A stretch of DNA of 64,000 nucleotides from Clostridium sp. BNL1100 (GTDB taxonomy: Bacteria; Bacillota; Clostridia; Acetivibrionales; DSM-1351). This document shows positions 28,218 to 38,481 of the stretch, piece after piece. Every line of letters begins with the position of its first letter. Position 1 is the first letter of the stretch. Made by a program: the position numbers and the translations under genes. The stretch covers positions 663,501 through 727,500 of the forward strand of contig NC_016791.1 in NCBI RefSeq assembly GCF_000244875.1, given 5' to 3'. The notes beneath the pieces are model-generated. The model was not told the DNA's origin. It worked only from the letters and a program-made list of their open reading frames with translations, and did no database searches.

Positions 28218-28275
28218 CCGGACAGGTTCCGAGGGATAACCTTGCTAAAGCAATTTCCTCGGAATCTGCCCGAAT
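28218..28275 (+). repeat. Hairpin between pflB and pflA
   Basis: GGACAGGTTCCGAGG pairs with CCTCGGAATCTGCCC at 13 of 15 positions around a loop of about 22 bases. No T tract follows, so it more likely sets mRNA stability or partial read-through than full termination. Confidence 0.55.
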
Positions 28276-28319
28276 ACAATTTTTATTTGGGGGTTGCAAG
28301 TTTTAAGGAGGTAATTCTG

Positions 28320-29042
28320 ATGGAAATCAAAGGAAGAGTACACTCATTTGAAACCTTTGGGACTGTAGATGGTCCCGGGATTAGGTTTATAGTATTTCTC
28401 AAAGGCTGCCCGCTGCGATGCAAGTACTGCCACAACAGAGATGCATGGAGCTCGGAGGGGGCAAAACTGTACACACCTCAGGAGGTTATGAAGGAAGTAC
28501 TGAAATACAGAAACTTTATAGAAGCCTCACATGGAGGAATAACAGTCAGCGGAGGAGAGCCGTTAATACAGCATGAATTTGTAAAGGAACTGTTTAAATT
28601 GTGCCGTGAAGCAGGGATACATACTGCTGTGGACACTTCCGGCTATGTCAATGTTGAAGATGTCAAGGAAACACTTGAGTATACAGACCTTGTACTTCTT
28701 GACTTAAAGCAGGCAAACACAGAGAAGCATATGGAATTGACAGGTGTGGAAAATGAACGCATAAAGCTGTTTACAAGCTATCTTGGTGAAATTGGAAAAC
28801 CAGTCTGGATAAGATACGTCCTTGTACCGGGTTATACTGACGACGATGAGGATTTGCTGGCAGCATACAATTATTTAAAGGGATTTAAAAATATAGAGAA
28901 AATAGAGGTTCTTCCGTACCATTCAATGGGAAAGGTCAAATGGGAGAAGCTGAACGTGGAATACCCTCTGGAGGGAGTACCTTCCCCTTCACAGGAAGAA
29001 GTGGACAGAGCTAAAAACATTCTGACCACAGGAAAACCGTAG
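28320..29042 (+). CDS. pflA: Pyruvate formate-lyase activating enzyme
   Basis: This radical SAM protein installs the glycyl radical on PflB. The 240-residue product begins GRVHSFETFGTVDGPGIRFI and has the C-x3-C-x2-C cluster site in CPLRCKYCHNRD, then GGITVSGGEPL. These are typical of PflA. The ATG at 28320 is chosen because AAGGAGG precedes it and the longer frame from 28242 adds a non-conserved leader that covers the hairpin. It ends at a bidirectional terminator-like stem. Confidence 0.96.
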   Translation: MEIKGRVHSFETFGTVDGPGIRFIVFLKGCPLRCKYCHNRDAWSSEGAKLYTPQEVMKEVLKYRNFIEASHGGITVSGGEPLIQHEFVKELFKLCREAGIHTAVDTSGYVNVEDVKETLEYTDLVLLDLKQANTEKHMELTGVENERIKLFTSYLGEIGKPVWIRYVLVPGYTDDDEDLLAAYNYLKGFKNIEKIEVLPYHSMGKVKWEKLNVEYPLEGVPSPSQEEVDRAKNILTTGKP

Positions 29043-29072
29043 AAATTTTATATCTGCTTTCTTACGGTTTTA
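29033..29072. terminator. Possible bidirectional terminator between pflA and DUF6472 gene
   Basis: AAAACCGTA pairs with TACGGTTTT. It overlaps both stop codons of the convergent genes; T tracts are short. Confidence 0.45.
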
Positions 29073-29230
29073 TATTCATCATTAAATTGGAAGTATGGGC
29101 AGCTGTCAAAGGATTTTGACATAAATCGTAGCATTTCATCCTCGTCCAAATTTACCTGGCAGTAATAAGAGCCGTATTCTTCATCGTATAGGTAATTGAT
29201 ACAGCAGTCGCAGTTTGATTTAGTCTTCAT
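29048..29230 (-). CDS. Small Cys-containing protein, DUF6472-like
   Basis: The 60-residue acidic protein starts MKTKSNCDCCINYLYDEEYG, with a C-x-C-C cluster and two further Cys (YYCQVNLDEDEM, SCPYFQ). Four to five cysteines in this layout suggest metal binding. The pattern matches short clostridial proteins grouped as DUF6472. The ATG at 29230 is chosen because GGAGGG lies eight bases upstream; the longer frame from 29266 has no such site. The function is unknown. Confidence 0.65.
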   Translation of the reverse strand: MKTKSNCDCCINYLYDEEYGSYYCQVNLDEDEMLRFMSKSFDSCPYFQFNDEYKTVRKQI

Positions 29231-29267
29231 CAGCAAAACCCTCCTAAATATAGATTGTTCTTCCACT

Positions 29268-29312
29268 AGAAAAATGTCTCATGATTTTAATCATTGAGGC
29301 ATTTTTTTTAAT
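29268..29312 (-). terminator. Terminator at the end of the thioesterase gene
   Basis: AAATGCCTCAATGAT pairs with ATCATGAGACATTT and is flanked by A and T runs. The stem begins inside the last codons of the minus-strand thioesterase gene. Confidence 0.6.
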
Positions 29313-29749
29313 ACAGGGTAGTCATTTTCACAAAAATCACCTGTTACAAAATATGATGCCTGTGACCTTACAAGAAGCTGCTGCTGTTCGTTGAATATCT
29401 GACCCGAAGCCCTCATAATGGTTTTACCGTTGCTTATTACCTCGCCTACCGCAGTAAGGCTGGAACCAACAGGTGAATTTTTTATATAGCTGTTGTTCAT
29501 ATCTATCGTAACAACTTTCTTTTTAAGTGTAATACAGGAAACTCCCATAACTATATCAGATAATGAAGCCAGAGTCCCTCCATGGACGAAACCATAAATA
29601 TTACAATGCCTGTCAAGAATTTTTGTCTTGCATGTAAATTTTCCTTCAGCCAGCTCAACTATTTCAAGCTGAAGAAAATTTTCAAGTATAGGACTCTGGT
29701 ATGTTTCCAATAAATATTTATAAAGCCATGAAAGATGTTCCTGTTGCAT
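29291..29749 (-). CDS. PaaI-family hotdog thioesterase
   Basis: The 152-residue single hotdog-domain protein has the family motif YGFVHGGTLASLSDIVMG and the later strand VTIDMNNSYIKNSPVGSSL. PaaI-type enzymes hydrolyse acyl- or aryl-CoA thioesters in the cytoplasm. The substrate is unknown. No aromatic catabolism genes are nearby. The minus-strand promoter-like TTGACA (29812-29817) lies just upstream. Confidence 0.85.
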   Translation of the reverse strand: MQQEHLSWLYKYLLETYQSPILENFLQLEIVELAEGKFTCKTKILDRHCNIYGFVHGGTLASLSDIVMGVSCITLKKKVVTIDMNNSYIKNSPVGSSLTAVGEVISNGKTIMRASGQIFNEQQQLLVRSQASYFVTGDFCENDYPVLKKMPQ

Positions 29750-29789
29750 TATGAATGCCTCCGCTAAATTGTTTTAGTATAACTATTAC

Positions 29790-29817
29790 CATATATTAAA
29801 AAAAGCTGTATTGTCAA
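29790..29817 (-). promoter_or_regulatory. Promoter for the thioesterase gene
   Basis: A perfect minus-strand TTGACA is followed after 16 bases by TATATG, about 40 bases before the gene start. Confidence 0.45.
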
Positions 29818-29924
29818 GAAGCTATGAGGAATACAAAACAATTAAAGGTTATTTTAAAAAAGCCGATAATGGCTAATTTCTTAAAAGGAATTAGTTTATA
29901 AATAAATATGTATTTCACCAAATG

Positions 29925-29976
29925 ACTAAACATTCAATTTTAGGGAAACATAATTATTGAATGTTTAGTTTTTTGT
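29925..29976 (+). terminator. Terminator-like hairpin in the leader of the glucan synthase gene
   Basis: ACTAAACATTCAAT and ATTGAATGTTTAGT form a perfect 14-base stem followed by TTTTTTG. It sits 36 bases before the start of the 8.5-kb gene and no plus-strand gene lies upstream, so it may work as an attenuator. Confidence 0.75.
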
Positions 29977-30011
29977 TTTAAAAATTTTAAGATAAACGGT
30001 GATATACATAT

Positions 30012-33000
30012 ATGAATAATATATCAATTATCCTAATAATAACTTTAATTGCCATTATTGCAGGTTTGATTGGACTTGTTCTAAGAAAAAGACCCTCCTA
30101 TGATGTTCAGATAGAAGATGTAGTCCTCAACCCTGATGATTTAATGAGACATGCCGAGCAGTTGGCGAAGACACAGGTTACAGAAAAGAGAAGCTCAGGA
30201 ATAAATAAGATTAGGGAAAGAATTGAAAGAAATTTTCAAAATGTACTTGAAACATATCATAAATTCAATATAGATATTTCTGCGTCTTTCCCTGTTCCTC
30301 CTGCTGCGGAGTGGCTTTTGGATAATTTTTATATCATTGAAGAACAAAAAAGCATGCTCCTTAAGGAATTAAGCGAAGCAAAGCAGGCATTACCTGTAAT
30401 ATCTGAGGGTGCTTATGCAGGGTATCCAAGGATATTTGCAATAGCAGCGGATTTAGTTTCCCATTGTGACGGCAATGTCAATGAAAGGATTATACGGGAT
30501 TTCATAACCGCCTATCAGAAGTACACTTTCCTTTCAATACAGGAGCTTTGGATGCTGTCAACCATGCTAAAGGTAGCTCTTTTGGAAAAACTCTGGGCTG
30601 TGTGCGACAGGATGCAGGAGAACCGTCAGGATTGGTATAGAGCAGAAAATATAATTAACGGTATCAGGCATAATAATGAAAACTGCGATGATTTCAAAAG
30701 ACATATAGACCAGCTTGACGAAATAACCCCTGCTTTTGCGGAGCATCTTATCAAAAAGCTGAGAAAAGATGGGTCAAAAACTCTGTGGATGATTGAATGT
30801 CTGGACAGTATCCTTATTCAGAAAAGTACTTCAACAGATAATCTTATCTCGGAAGATCATTTTAATCAAGCGACACTACAGGTATCCATAGGTAATGTTA
30901 TTAACAGTTTTAGAGCATTATCAAACTTTGATAATACTGTTCTGTTCGAAGAATTAAGCGAAGTTGAGAGAATCCTCAAGCTTGACCCTTGCGGAATATA
31001 TTCGCAAATGGACTTTAATTCCAGAAATCATTACAGGGACATTGTAATGAAAATGGGAAGCAAATACGATACAACTGAAATAAACATAGCCAGGTTATGC
31101 ATAGATTTGGCAAAGGAAAAGTACCAACAGAATCCTTCCATATCGGCTGAAAACCATGTAGGATACTATCTTGCCAGAAATGGAAGCAGTATTCTTACTG
31201 ACCGGCTTGGCAACAATAAGCCTCCGTTCTTTAAAAACCGTGAGAGATGGTATATTTCAGCCATAGTGATTTTCTCTGTTTTAATTGCACTTATACCTAC
31301 ATTGAACAGTATAGTAAGGGAAAAGGGCGCACTGTCAGTTTTTGCTATATTGGTCGGAATACTTTCAATAATTCCTGCAAGCGAGATAGTTGTGTCGGTA
31401 CTCAACAGCTTCATAAGCAGGGTTGCAAAGCCTGCAAGACTTCCAAAACTGGAACTCAAGGATGGAATCACGGAGGATTGGGCAACTATGGTGATTATTC
31501 CAACCCTTATACCAAATGTAAAGAGAACGCTGGAGCTTATAGATAATCTTGAAATTTATTATCTTGCTAATAAAGGCAGCAATATATACTTTACCCTTGT
31601 GGGAGATTTCAAGGATGCAGATGAAGAAACCCTTTATGATGATAATGGAATAGTAGAAGCTGCAATGAAAAGGGTAATGGATTTAAACAGTAAATACGGC
31701 CAGAGCGACAGCAAACCTATTTTCTATTTTTTCTGCAGGAAAAGAACCTACAATGAAAAGCAGAGTAAATGGCTGGGGTGGGAAAGAAAAAGAGGGGCAA
31801 TTGTTGAGTTCAACAGACTTCTTGGGGGAGACAGAAATACCGACTATGTATTTAAAAGTGCTGATGTTGATTTTCTGCCTAATATCAAGTATGTCATAAC
31901 TTTGGATGCGGACACACAGTTACCTTTGGATACTGCAAAGCAGATGGTAGGAGCTATGGCTCATCCCTTGAACAAGGCTTATTTTGATGTAGAAAAGGGT
32001 ATTGTAACCAAAGGCTACGGTATTATGCAACCTCGTGTTGACGTAAACATTGAAAGTGCAGGAATATCCCTTTTTACCAGAGTGTTTGCAGGGCAGGGAG
32101 GTATTGACCCATATACTACAACCGTTTCTGATATATATCAGGATGCTTTCGGCGAAGGAATATTCACGGGTAAGGGTATATATGATGTTGATGTTTTCAG
32201 AATGGCTCTTGATAAAACAATACCTGAGAACAGTGTATTAAGTCATGACTTGTTGGAAGGCAGCTTTTTAAGAACTGCTCTTGTTACTGATATAGAATTG
32301 ATTGATGGCTACCCCGGAAAGTACAATTCATTTATGATGAGACTTCACCGCTGGACAAGAGGGGACTGGCAGCTGCTTCCCTGGATACTGGGGAAAAATC
32401 CTTTATCTTTGCTGTCACGCTGGAAAATGATTGATAACCTGCGAAGAAGTTTGGTTCAGCCAGTTCTGGCATTTTTAGCATTACTGGCCGTATGGCTTTT
32501 CAGATACAGCAGCAGGGGATGGCTCGTACTTGCACTTATATCCTTGTGTTCTCCCGTTTTAAATTATTTTGTACAGCTTGTGCTTGCAGGCAACTATAAG
32601 ATATATATTGCAAAGCGGAGAACTACTATTATTACAGGGTTTAAGGCAATCCTCCTGCAATTGGGGCTGCTTCTGGCCTTTTTGCCGTATCAGGCAGAAT
32701 TAATGGTAAATGCTGTTTCAAAATCAATATACAGAGTATATATATCAAAAAAGAACCTGCTGGAATGGGTTACAGCAGCTGACATGGAAAGGTCCCTTAA
32801 AAATGGAGTTGGAAGCTATTACAGAAGAATGTGGTTTTCACCTGTATTTGGTTTGGTTATTTTAATGCTTTCAATTTTATACAGGAAAGAGTTTTTACCT
32901 GTGGCTGCGGCAGCATTTATTTTATGGGTACTTTCCCCATGGATAGCCTATATTATAAGCCTTCCCACGGCAAAAAACAAAACCGTACTTGATTCAGAAG

Positions 33001-36000
33001 GAATTGAAGAAGTCAGATTGCTGGCACGAAGAACCTGGTGCTATTTTGATGAATTTGCAGGGCCGGAAGAAAATTATCTGCCTGCGGATAATTACCAGGA
33101 AGAACCATATAAGGGAGCGGCACACAGAACATCTCCTACCAACATAGGTTTGCTTCTGGTATCAAATCTTGCTGCCAGAGATATGGGATATATTAATACA
33201 CTGGACTTTTTAACAAGAATAGAAAATACGATTAATACCGTTGAAAAAATGGATAAATGGAACGGGCATTTATATAACTGGTATAATACTGCCACTATGG
33301 AGGTACTTCGTCCCAAATTTATTTCAACTGTAGACAGCGGGAACTTTATAGGCTACTTGATGGTGCTTTACGAAGGCCTTTCCGGGCTGATGGGGAGTCC
33401 AATATATGACATCTCAACAATTGAGGGGTTATTTGATCTGCTTGAAATATGCAATTCGGAAATAGATGGAAGTACTGCATATTTTGATACTGAGCTTTTG
33501 AAAAAGCTTATAGACAGGGATAATATTGAAGAAAGCTTTAAAAATCTCTTGCCTGCCGTATTAAAATTAGTTGACGAACTGGATAAAGGCAAAAGAACAG
33601 GGTACTGGCTCAAAAAGCTGGATAGCTATATTAACACATTTAACTCTGAATACGCTAAATACAAGGGAAATCTCTTTACTCCGATACAAAATATACCACA
33701 GGAGATGCAGAGAATTCAACAGCTGCAAACCAAGGTTCAGCAGCTTATTGATGCAATGGAATTCAAATATTTATTTGACCCGGTCAGAAATCTTTTTACC
33801 ATAGGCTTTGATGTTGAGGAAGGTCATGCAAGCAAATCATATTATGACCTTTTTGCTTCGGAAGCCAGACAGACCAGCCTTGTTGCCATAGCCAGAGGCG
33901 AGGCAGGGAGACAGCACTGGTTCAAGCTGGGAAGGAAGCTGGTAAGGGTAAACGGTATGAAGGGACTTGCATCATGGACAGGAACAATGTTTGAATACCT
34001 TATGCCAAGACTGCTGATTAAGAGTTACTCAAACACATTAATAGACAAAACCTATGAATTTGTTGTAAAGACACAGATAAAATATGGATTGGCAAACAAA
34101 GCACCTTGGGGGATTTCAGAATCCTGCTACTATGCGTTTGACATAGGTTTAAATTACCAGTACAGAGCCTTTGGTGTACCTCAATTGGGATTGAAAAGAG
34201 GCCTTGCAAACGATTTTGTTGCAGCACCCTATGCAACGGTAATGGCCCTGGACATAGCACCACGGGAATGTGTTGAAAATATACACAGGTTCAAGGAGAT
34301 TGGTGCTGTTGGAAATTTTGGACTTTACGAAGCGGTTGATTTTACAAACTCCAGAATGAGCAAGGATCAGTCATATGCTGTTGTAAAATGCTACATGGTT
34401 CACCATCAGGGAATGAGTATGCTGGCTCTTGTGAATTTCTTTAAGAATAACATAATGCAAGAACGTTTCCACAGTAACCCTTTAATTAAAGCGGTAGATT
34501 CCCTGCTTCAGGAGAAGTTCCCGGCAGCTGCTGTAATAAGCAAGGAATTCAGAGAACAGCCTGTAGGAGGGGTACGAAAGAATGTTAACCATGAGGATAC
34601 GGTTATCAGGGAATATCAAAAGCTTTCAGCGTATCCAAACATGCATTTGTTGTCCAACGGAAGTTACTACCTGATGATTACGGACAAAGGCTCGGGCTAT
34701 GGTAAATTGCATTCAATGTCTGTGTATAGATGGATTAACGATTATATGCAGAGCAGCGGAGCATTTATATATGTTAGAAATGTAAACTCAAACGAGTTCT
34801 GGTCCAGTACCTATAATCCTACAAATATAAAGCCTGAGGCATATAAGGCTATATTCGCACCTCATAAGGCTGAGTTTGTCAGAAGAGAAGGGAATATTGA
34901 AACAAATACCGAGGTGATAATCAGTTCTGAGGACAACACCGAGGTAAGACGAGTAAGCATACACAATCACAGCAACTCAAAGAGGGTAATAGAGCTTACC
35001 AGCTATATGGAAGTTGTTCTGACACAGCCTGAAGCCGATTCAGCTCACCCTGCATTCAGCAAGCTGTTTGTAAAGACTGAATATGTGGATGAATACAATG
35101 GTCTTCTGGCAATGAGAAGGAAAAGGGATGATATAAAACAGACTACATGGGGATACCACATTGCATCTACTAACGGGAAAGTATACGGACATGTTGAATA
35201 TGAAACAGATAGGTCCCTTTTCATAGGCCGAAACAGAAATCTTGCAAGTCCTCGTGCCATGGAGCCGGACAGACCCCTTTCAAACTCTGTAGGTTCTGTA
35301 CTAGACCCTGTTTTCAGTCTGAGAATAAGGGTTACAGTTGAACCGGGAGAAAGTACTGTAGTGAATTTTTGTATGGGTGCGTGCGACAGCAGGAAGACAG
35401 CAGTTGAAATGCTGGCAAAGTACAGTGATCCGGCGGCGGCGGACAGAGTCATTGAAATGGCGTGGACAAGAAGTGTTGTAGAGGCAGGCTTTATAGATGT
35501 TGATGCGGATGACGAGAAAGCTTACCTAAGACTTCTGCCTCGAATGTTATTTGGTATTGACAGAAGAGATCAGGCTGAATATATCCTGCGCAATTCACTG
35601 AGCCAGTCTGATTTATGGCCTTTTGGCATATCAGGAGACCTGCCTATCGTACTTGTTACGGTAAAAAGCAGAGACAGCTTTGAAGAGGTTGACTGGGCCT
35701 TGAAATTACATGATTTCTACAGAATCAAGGGGGTTGTATTTGATCTGGTAATTCTTCTTACAGACGAAGAATCCTATATACAACCAATATTTGAAATGAT
35801 ACGAGATATGGCTGTTTCAGGGAGGTCTTATGACCTTCTCGATAAAAGAGGCGGTATATTTATAAGAAATTCAAGGCAAATGAATGAAGAACAGAAAAAT
35901 CTGCTTTTTGCTTGTGCAAGAATAATAGTGGACGCCGATAAGGGAATCCCGTCTCTGTTAGAATTAATAGAAGGTATTGAAAAATCTCTGAATGTTGAGA

Positions 36001-38480
36001 TTCACGGGACTTCAGAGCCTTTCACAGAGATTGTTACACCGACTCTGATAAGTGAAAATCCCGGAAAAGACGCCGTAACAGCCGGAGAACTATTGTTTTT
36101 CAACGGCTTTGGAGGCTTTACCAAAGACGGTAAAGAATACGTTGTCGAATTAGGTGCAGGAATGAGTACTCCTGCGCCATGGGTAAATGTAATTGCCAAT
36201 GAAAGATTCGGATTTATATGTACCGAATCAGGGGGAGGGTATACATGGCATCTTAACAGCAGTCAGAATAAACTGACCTCATGGATAAATGATCCTATTA
36301 CTGATACTCCTTCGGAGATAATATATATTTGTAACACTCAAAGCGGTAAGGTGTGGAGTTGTACTCCTTTACCTGTCAGAGAAACAGAACCGTATACCAT
36401 AAGACACGGCTTCGGGTATACCTGTTTCAGACATAAAAGCAATGGAATAGATCAAACCCTTACACAGTTTGCAGCCGCAGAAGCAGCTGTAAAATTCAGT
36501 ATATTGAAATTGGAAAATACCACAACAAGCGAGATGCTTCTGGAAACAGCATATTTTTTCAGACCGGTACTGGGTACAGAATTTTCACAGACATCCCCAT
36601 ATATTGTCACGGGATTTGATGAGGCTTCAAACGCTATTCTTATTGACAATGTGTACAACGCTGATTTCAGAGGATTAAGAGCTTTTCTCGCTTGCTCGGA
36701 GAGTGGTGTATCCTATACGGGCAGCCGCATGAATTTTTTTGGTACTGATATTGATATATCAAATCCGGCAGGTATGAGGGAAGAACTTGATTCCAATACA
36801 GGAGCAGGTATTGATTCATGTGCAGTCCTAAAGGCAAGTATACGGCTTAAACCCGGTGAGACAAGAGAAATAGTATTTCTTATTGGACAGGACAACCTTG
36901 AAAAGGTTTCAGAAGTAATTAAAGGGTTCAGAAGTACCGAGCAGGTAAAAAATGAACTGGAAAAGGTAAAAGACAGTTGGAATAGAAGACTGGGAAAGAT
37001 ACAGGTTAATACACCGGACATATCAATTAATATGATGTTGAACGGGTGGCTGCAATATCAGGTACTTTCCTGCAGGATATGGGCAAGATCGGGCTTTTAT
37101 CAAGCGGGAGGTGCATTCGGTTTCCGTGATCAACTGCAGGATGTAATGTCTGTTGTATATAGCTTGCCGGAGCTTACAAAAAATCAAATACTCCTACATT
37201 GCAGACACCAGTTCCCAGAGGGAGATGTTCAGCATTGGTGGCATAACCAAAAAATGAACGGTATAAGAACAAGGTACTCCGATGACCTGTTATGGTTGCC
37301 TTATGTAACATGTGACTATATAAATGCAACCGGAGATTTTGAAATCCTCAATATAGAGGAACGGTACATTACGTCTCCTACTCTTAGTGAAAATGAACAT
37401 GAAAGATATGAGATACCCAGTGATTCAGGTCTAAAAGGGACGGTTTACGATCACTGTATCAGGGCCATAGATCAAGGCCTGAAATTCGGAATTCATGGAA
37501 TACCGCTGATGGGCGGTGGAGACTGGAACGACGGAATGAACCTTGTAGGTGTCAATGGAAAAGGTGAGAGTATTTGGCTGGGATGGTTTATGTACTGCGT
37601 TCTGCTTAGGATGATTCCTATTTGTAATAAAATGGGAGATAGCCAAAGAGCAGAGGATTATAAAACAAAGGCTGACGCTATTATCGAGTCAATCGAAAGA
37701 GAAGCATGGGACGGAAGTTGGTACAGACGTGCATATTTTGATGATGGAACACCTCTGGGTTCCATAGAAAATGATGAATGTAAGATAGACTCTCTATCCC
37801 AGTCATGGGCCGCAATAACCGGGGCAGCAAAAAACACCAGGGTAGAGGAAGCAATGGATGCGGTGGAAAAATATCTGGTTGACAGGAGAAACGGACTGAT
37901 TAAACTGCTGACTCCACCCTTCTATGACAGTGAACTAAATCCGGGGTATATAAAGGGATATTTACCGGGAGTGCGAGAAAACGGAGGCCAGTACACTCAT
38001 GCAGCCACTTGGGTTATTTACGCCTTTTCCAGACTGGGAAATGGAGAGAGGGCATGGGAGTTGTTTAATATGATAAATCCCGTAAACCACGCCAGAACAA
38101 AGAATGAGAGTATGACCTACAAAGTGGAGCCTTACGTCATGGCTGCCGATGTATATGCGGTTTACCCCAATGAAGGAAGAGGGGGATGGACGTGGTACAC
38201 CGGAGCAGCCGGTTGGATGTACAGAATAGGTATAGATCATCTTTTGGGAATTAAAAAGCAGGGGAATTCCATTTTGCTGGATCCCTGTATTCCGCAGAGT
38301 ATGAACGAATACTCCGTCAGATATGTTTACGGTAGTTCTGTTTACAACATAACAGTAAAAAATCCCGGACACAAAAACAGAACCGTTCAAAGAATAACCA
38401 TAGACGGTAAATCTACGGAAACCAACAGAATAGAGCTTGTTGACGACGGCAGGACACATGAAGTTGAAGCGGTAATGTAG
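30012..38480 (+). CDS. Cyclic beta-1,2-glucan synthase-like protein (GT84-GH94)
   Basis: The 2822-residue protein matches the NdvB/Cgs family in size and order. It has an N-terminal membrane span (residues 5-24), more spans around 415-470 and 820-1000, and a glycosyltransferase domain with DAD (632-634) and HRWTRGDWQ (779-787), as in processive family-2/84 synthases. A glucoamylase-like region follows (ESCYYAFDIGLNYQYR, MVHHQGMSMLALVNFF). The C-terminal half has GH94 phosphorylase features, GGAFGFRDQLQD and GGGDWNDGMN (D2504, D2507). Such enzymes polymerise UDP-glucose into beta-1,2-glucan, set chain length and cyclise it. The N-terminus is preceded only by a weak GGTGAT ribosome site. Single gene, own terminator. 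The product's exact linkage is inferred from the family. Confidence 0.85.
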   Translation: MNNISIILIITLIAIIAGLIGLVLRKRPSYDVQIEDVVLNPDDLMRHAEQLAKTQVTEKRSSGINKIRERIERNFQNVLETYHKFNIDISASFPVPPAAEWLLDNFYIIEEQKSMLLKELSEAKQALPVISEGAYAGYPRIFAIAADLVSHCDGNVNERIIRDFITAYQKYTFLSIQELWMLSTMLKVALLEKLWAVCDRMQENRQDWYRAENIINGIRHNNENCDDFKRHIDQLDEITPAFAEHLIKKLRKDGSKTLWMIECLDSILIQKSTSTDNLISEDHFNQATLQVSIGNVINSFRALSNFDNTVLFEELSEVERILKLDPCGIYSQMDFNSRNHYRDIVMKMGSKYDTTEINIARLCIDLAKEKYQQNPSISAENHVGYYLARNGSSILTDRLGNNKPPFFKNRERWYISAIVIFSVLIALIPTLNSIVREKGALSVFAILVGILSIIPASEIVVSVLNSFISRVAKPARLPKLELKDGITEDWATMVIIPTLIPNVKRTLELIDNLEIYYLANKGSNIYFTLVGDFKDADEETLYDDNGIVEAAMKRVMDLNSKYGQSDSKPIFYFFCRKRTYNEKQSKWLGWERKRGAIVEFNRLLGGDRNTDYVFKSADVDFLPNIKYVITLDADTQLPLDTAKQMVGAMAHPLNKAYFDVEKGIVTKGYGIMQPRVDVNIESAGISLFTRVFAGQGGIDPYTTTVSDIYQDAFGEGIFTGKGIYDVDVFRMALDKTIPENSVLSHDLLEGSFLRTALVTDIELIDGYPGKYNSFMMRLHRWTRGDWQLLPWILGKNPLSLLSRWKMIDNLRRSLVQPVLAFLALLAVWLFRYSSRGWLVLALISLCSPVLNYFVQLVLAGNYKIYIAKRRTTIITGFKAILLQLGLLLAFLPYQAELMVNAVSKSIYRVYISKKNLLEWVTAADMERSLKNGVGSYYRRMWFSPVFGLVILMLSILYRKEFLPVAAAAFILWVLSPWIAYIISLPTAKNKTVLDSEGIEEVRLLARRTWCYFDEFAGPEENYLPADNYQEEPYKGAAHRTSPTNIGLLLVSNLAARDMGYINTLDFLTRIENTINTVEKMDKWNGHLYNWYNTATMEVLRPKFISTVDSGNFIGYLMVLYEGLSGLMGSPIYDISTIEGLFDLLEICNSEIDGSTAYFDTELLKKLIDRDNIEESFKNLLPAVLKLVDELDKGKRTGYWLKKLDSYINTFNSEYAKYKGNLFTPIQNIPQEMQRIQQLQTKVQQLIDAMEFKYLFDPVRNLFTIGFDVEEGHASKSYYDLFASEARQTSLVAIARGEAGRQHWFKLGRKLVRVNGMKGLASWTGTMFEYLMPRLLIKSYSNTLIDKTYEFVVKTQIKYGLANKAPWGISESCYYAFDIGLNYQYRAFGVPQLGLKRGLANDFVAAPYATVMALDIAPRECVENIHRFKEIGAVGNFGLYEAVDFTNSRMSKDQSYAVVKCYMVHHQGMSMLALVNFFKNNIMQERFHSNPLIKAVDSLLQEKFPAAAVISKEFREQPVGGVRKNVNHEDTVIREYQKLSAYPNMHLLSNGSYYLMITDKGSGYGKLHSMSVYRWINDYMQSSGAFIYVRNVNSNEFWSSTYNPTNIKPEAYKAIFAPHKAEFVRREGNIETNTEVIISSEDNTEVRRVSIHNHSNSKRVIELTSYMEVVLTQPEADSAHPAFSKLFVKTEYVDEYNGLLAMRRKRDDIKQTTWGYHIASTNGKVYGHVEYETDRSLFIGRNRNLASPRAMEPDRPLSNSVGSVLDPVFSLRIRVTVEPGESTVVNFCMGACDSRKTAVEMLAKYSDPAAADRVIEMAWTRSVVEAGFIDVDADDEKAYLRLLPRMLFGIDRRDQAEYILRNSLSQSDLWPFGISGDLPIVLVTVKSRDSFEEVDWALKLHDFYRIKGVVFDLVILLTDEESYIQPIFEMIRDMAVSGRSYDLLDKRGGIFIRNSRQMNEEQKNLLFACARIIVDADKGIPSLLELIEGIEKSLNVEIHGTSEPFTEIVTPTLISENPGKDAVTAGELLFFNGFGGFTKDGKEYVVELGAGMSTPAPWVNVIANERFGFICTESGGGYTWHLNSSQNKLTSWINDPITDTPSEIIYICNTQSGKVWSCTPLPVRETEPYTIRHGFGYTCFRHKSNGIDQTLTQFAAAEAAVKFSILKLENTTTSEMLLETAYFFRPVLGTEFSQTSPYIVTGFDEASNAILIDNVYNADFRGLRAFLACSESGVSYTGSRMNFFGTDIDISNPAGMREELDSNTGAGIDSCAVLKASIRLKPGETREIVFLIGQDNLEKVSEVIKGFRSTEQVKNELEKVKDSWNRRLGKIQVNTPDISINMMLNGWLQYQVLSCRIWARSGFYQAGGAFGFRDQLQDVMSVVYSLPELTKNQILLHCRHQFPEGDVQHWWHNQKMNGIRTRYSDDLLWLPYVTCDYINATGDFEILNIEERYITSPTLSENEHERYEIPSDSGLKGTVYDHCIRAIDQGLKFGIHGIPLMGGGDWNDGMNLVGVNGKGESIWLGWFMYCVLLRMIPICNKMGDSQRAEDYKTKADAIIESIEREAWDGSWYRRAYFDDGTPLGSIENDECKIDSLSQSWAAITGAAKNTRVEEAMDAVEKYLVDRRNGLIKLLTPPFYDSELNPGYIKGYLPGVRENGGQYTHAATWVIYAFSRLGNGERAWELFNMINPVNHARTKNESMTYKVEPYVMAADVYAVYPNEGRGGWTWYTGAAGWMYRIGIDHLLGIKKQGNSILLDPCIPQSMNEYSVRYVYGSSVYNITVKNPGHKNRTVQRITIDGKSTETNRIELVDDGRTHEVEAVM

Positions 38481-38481
38481 G

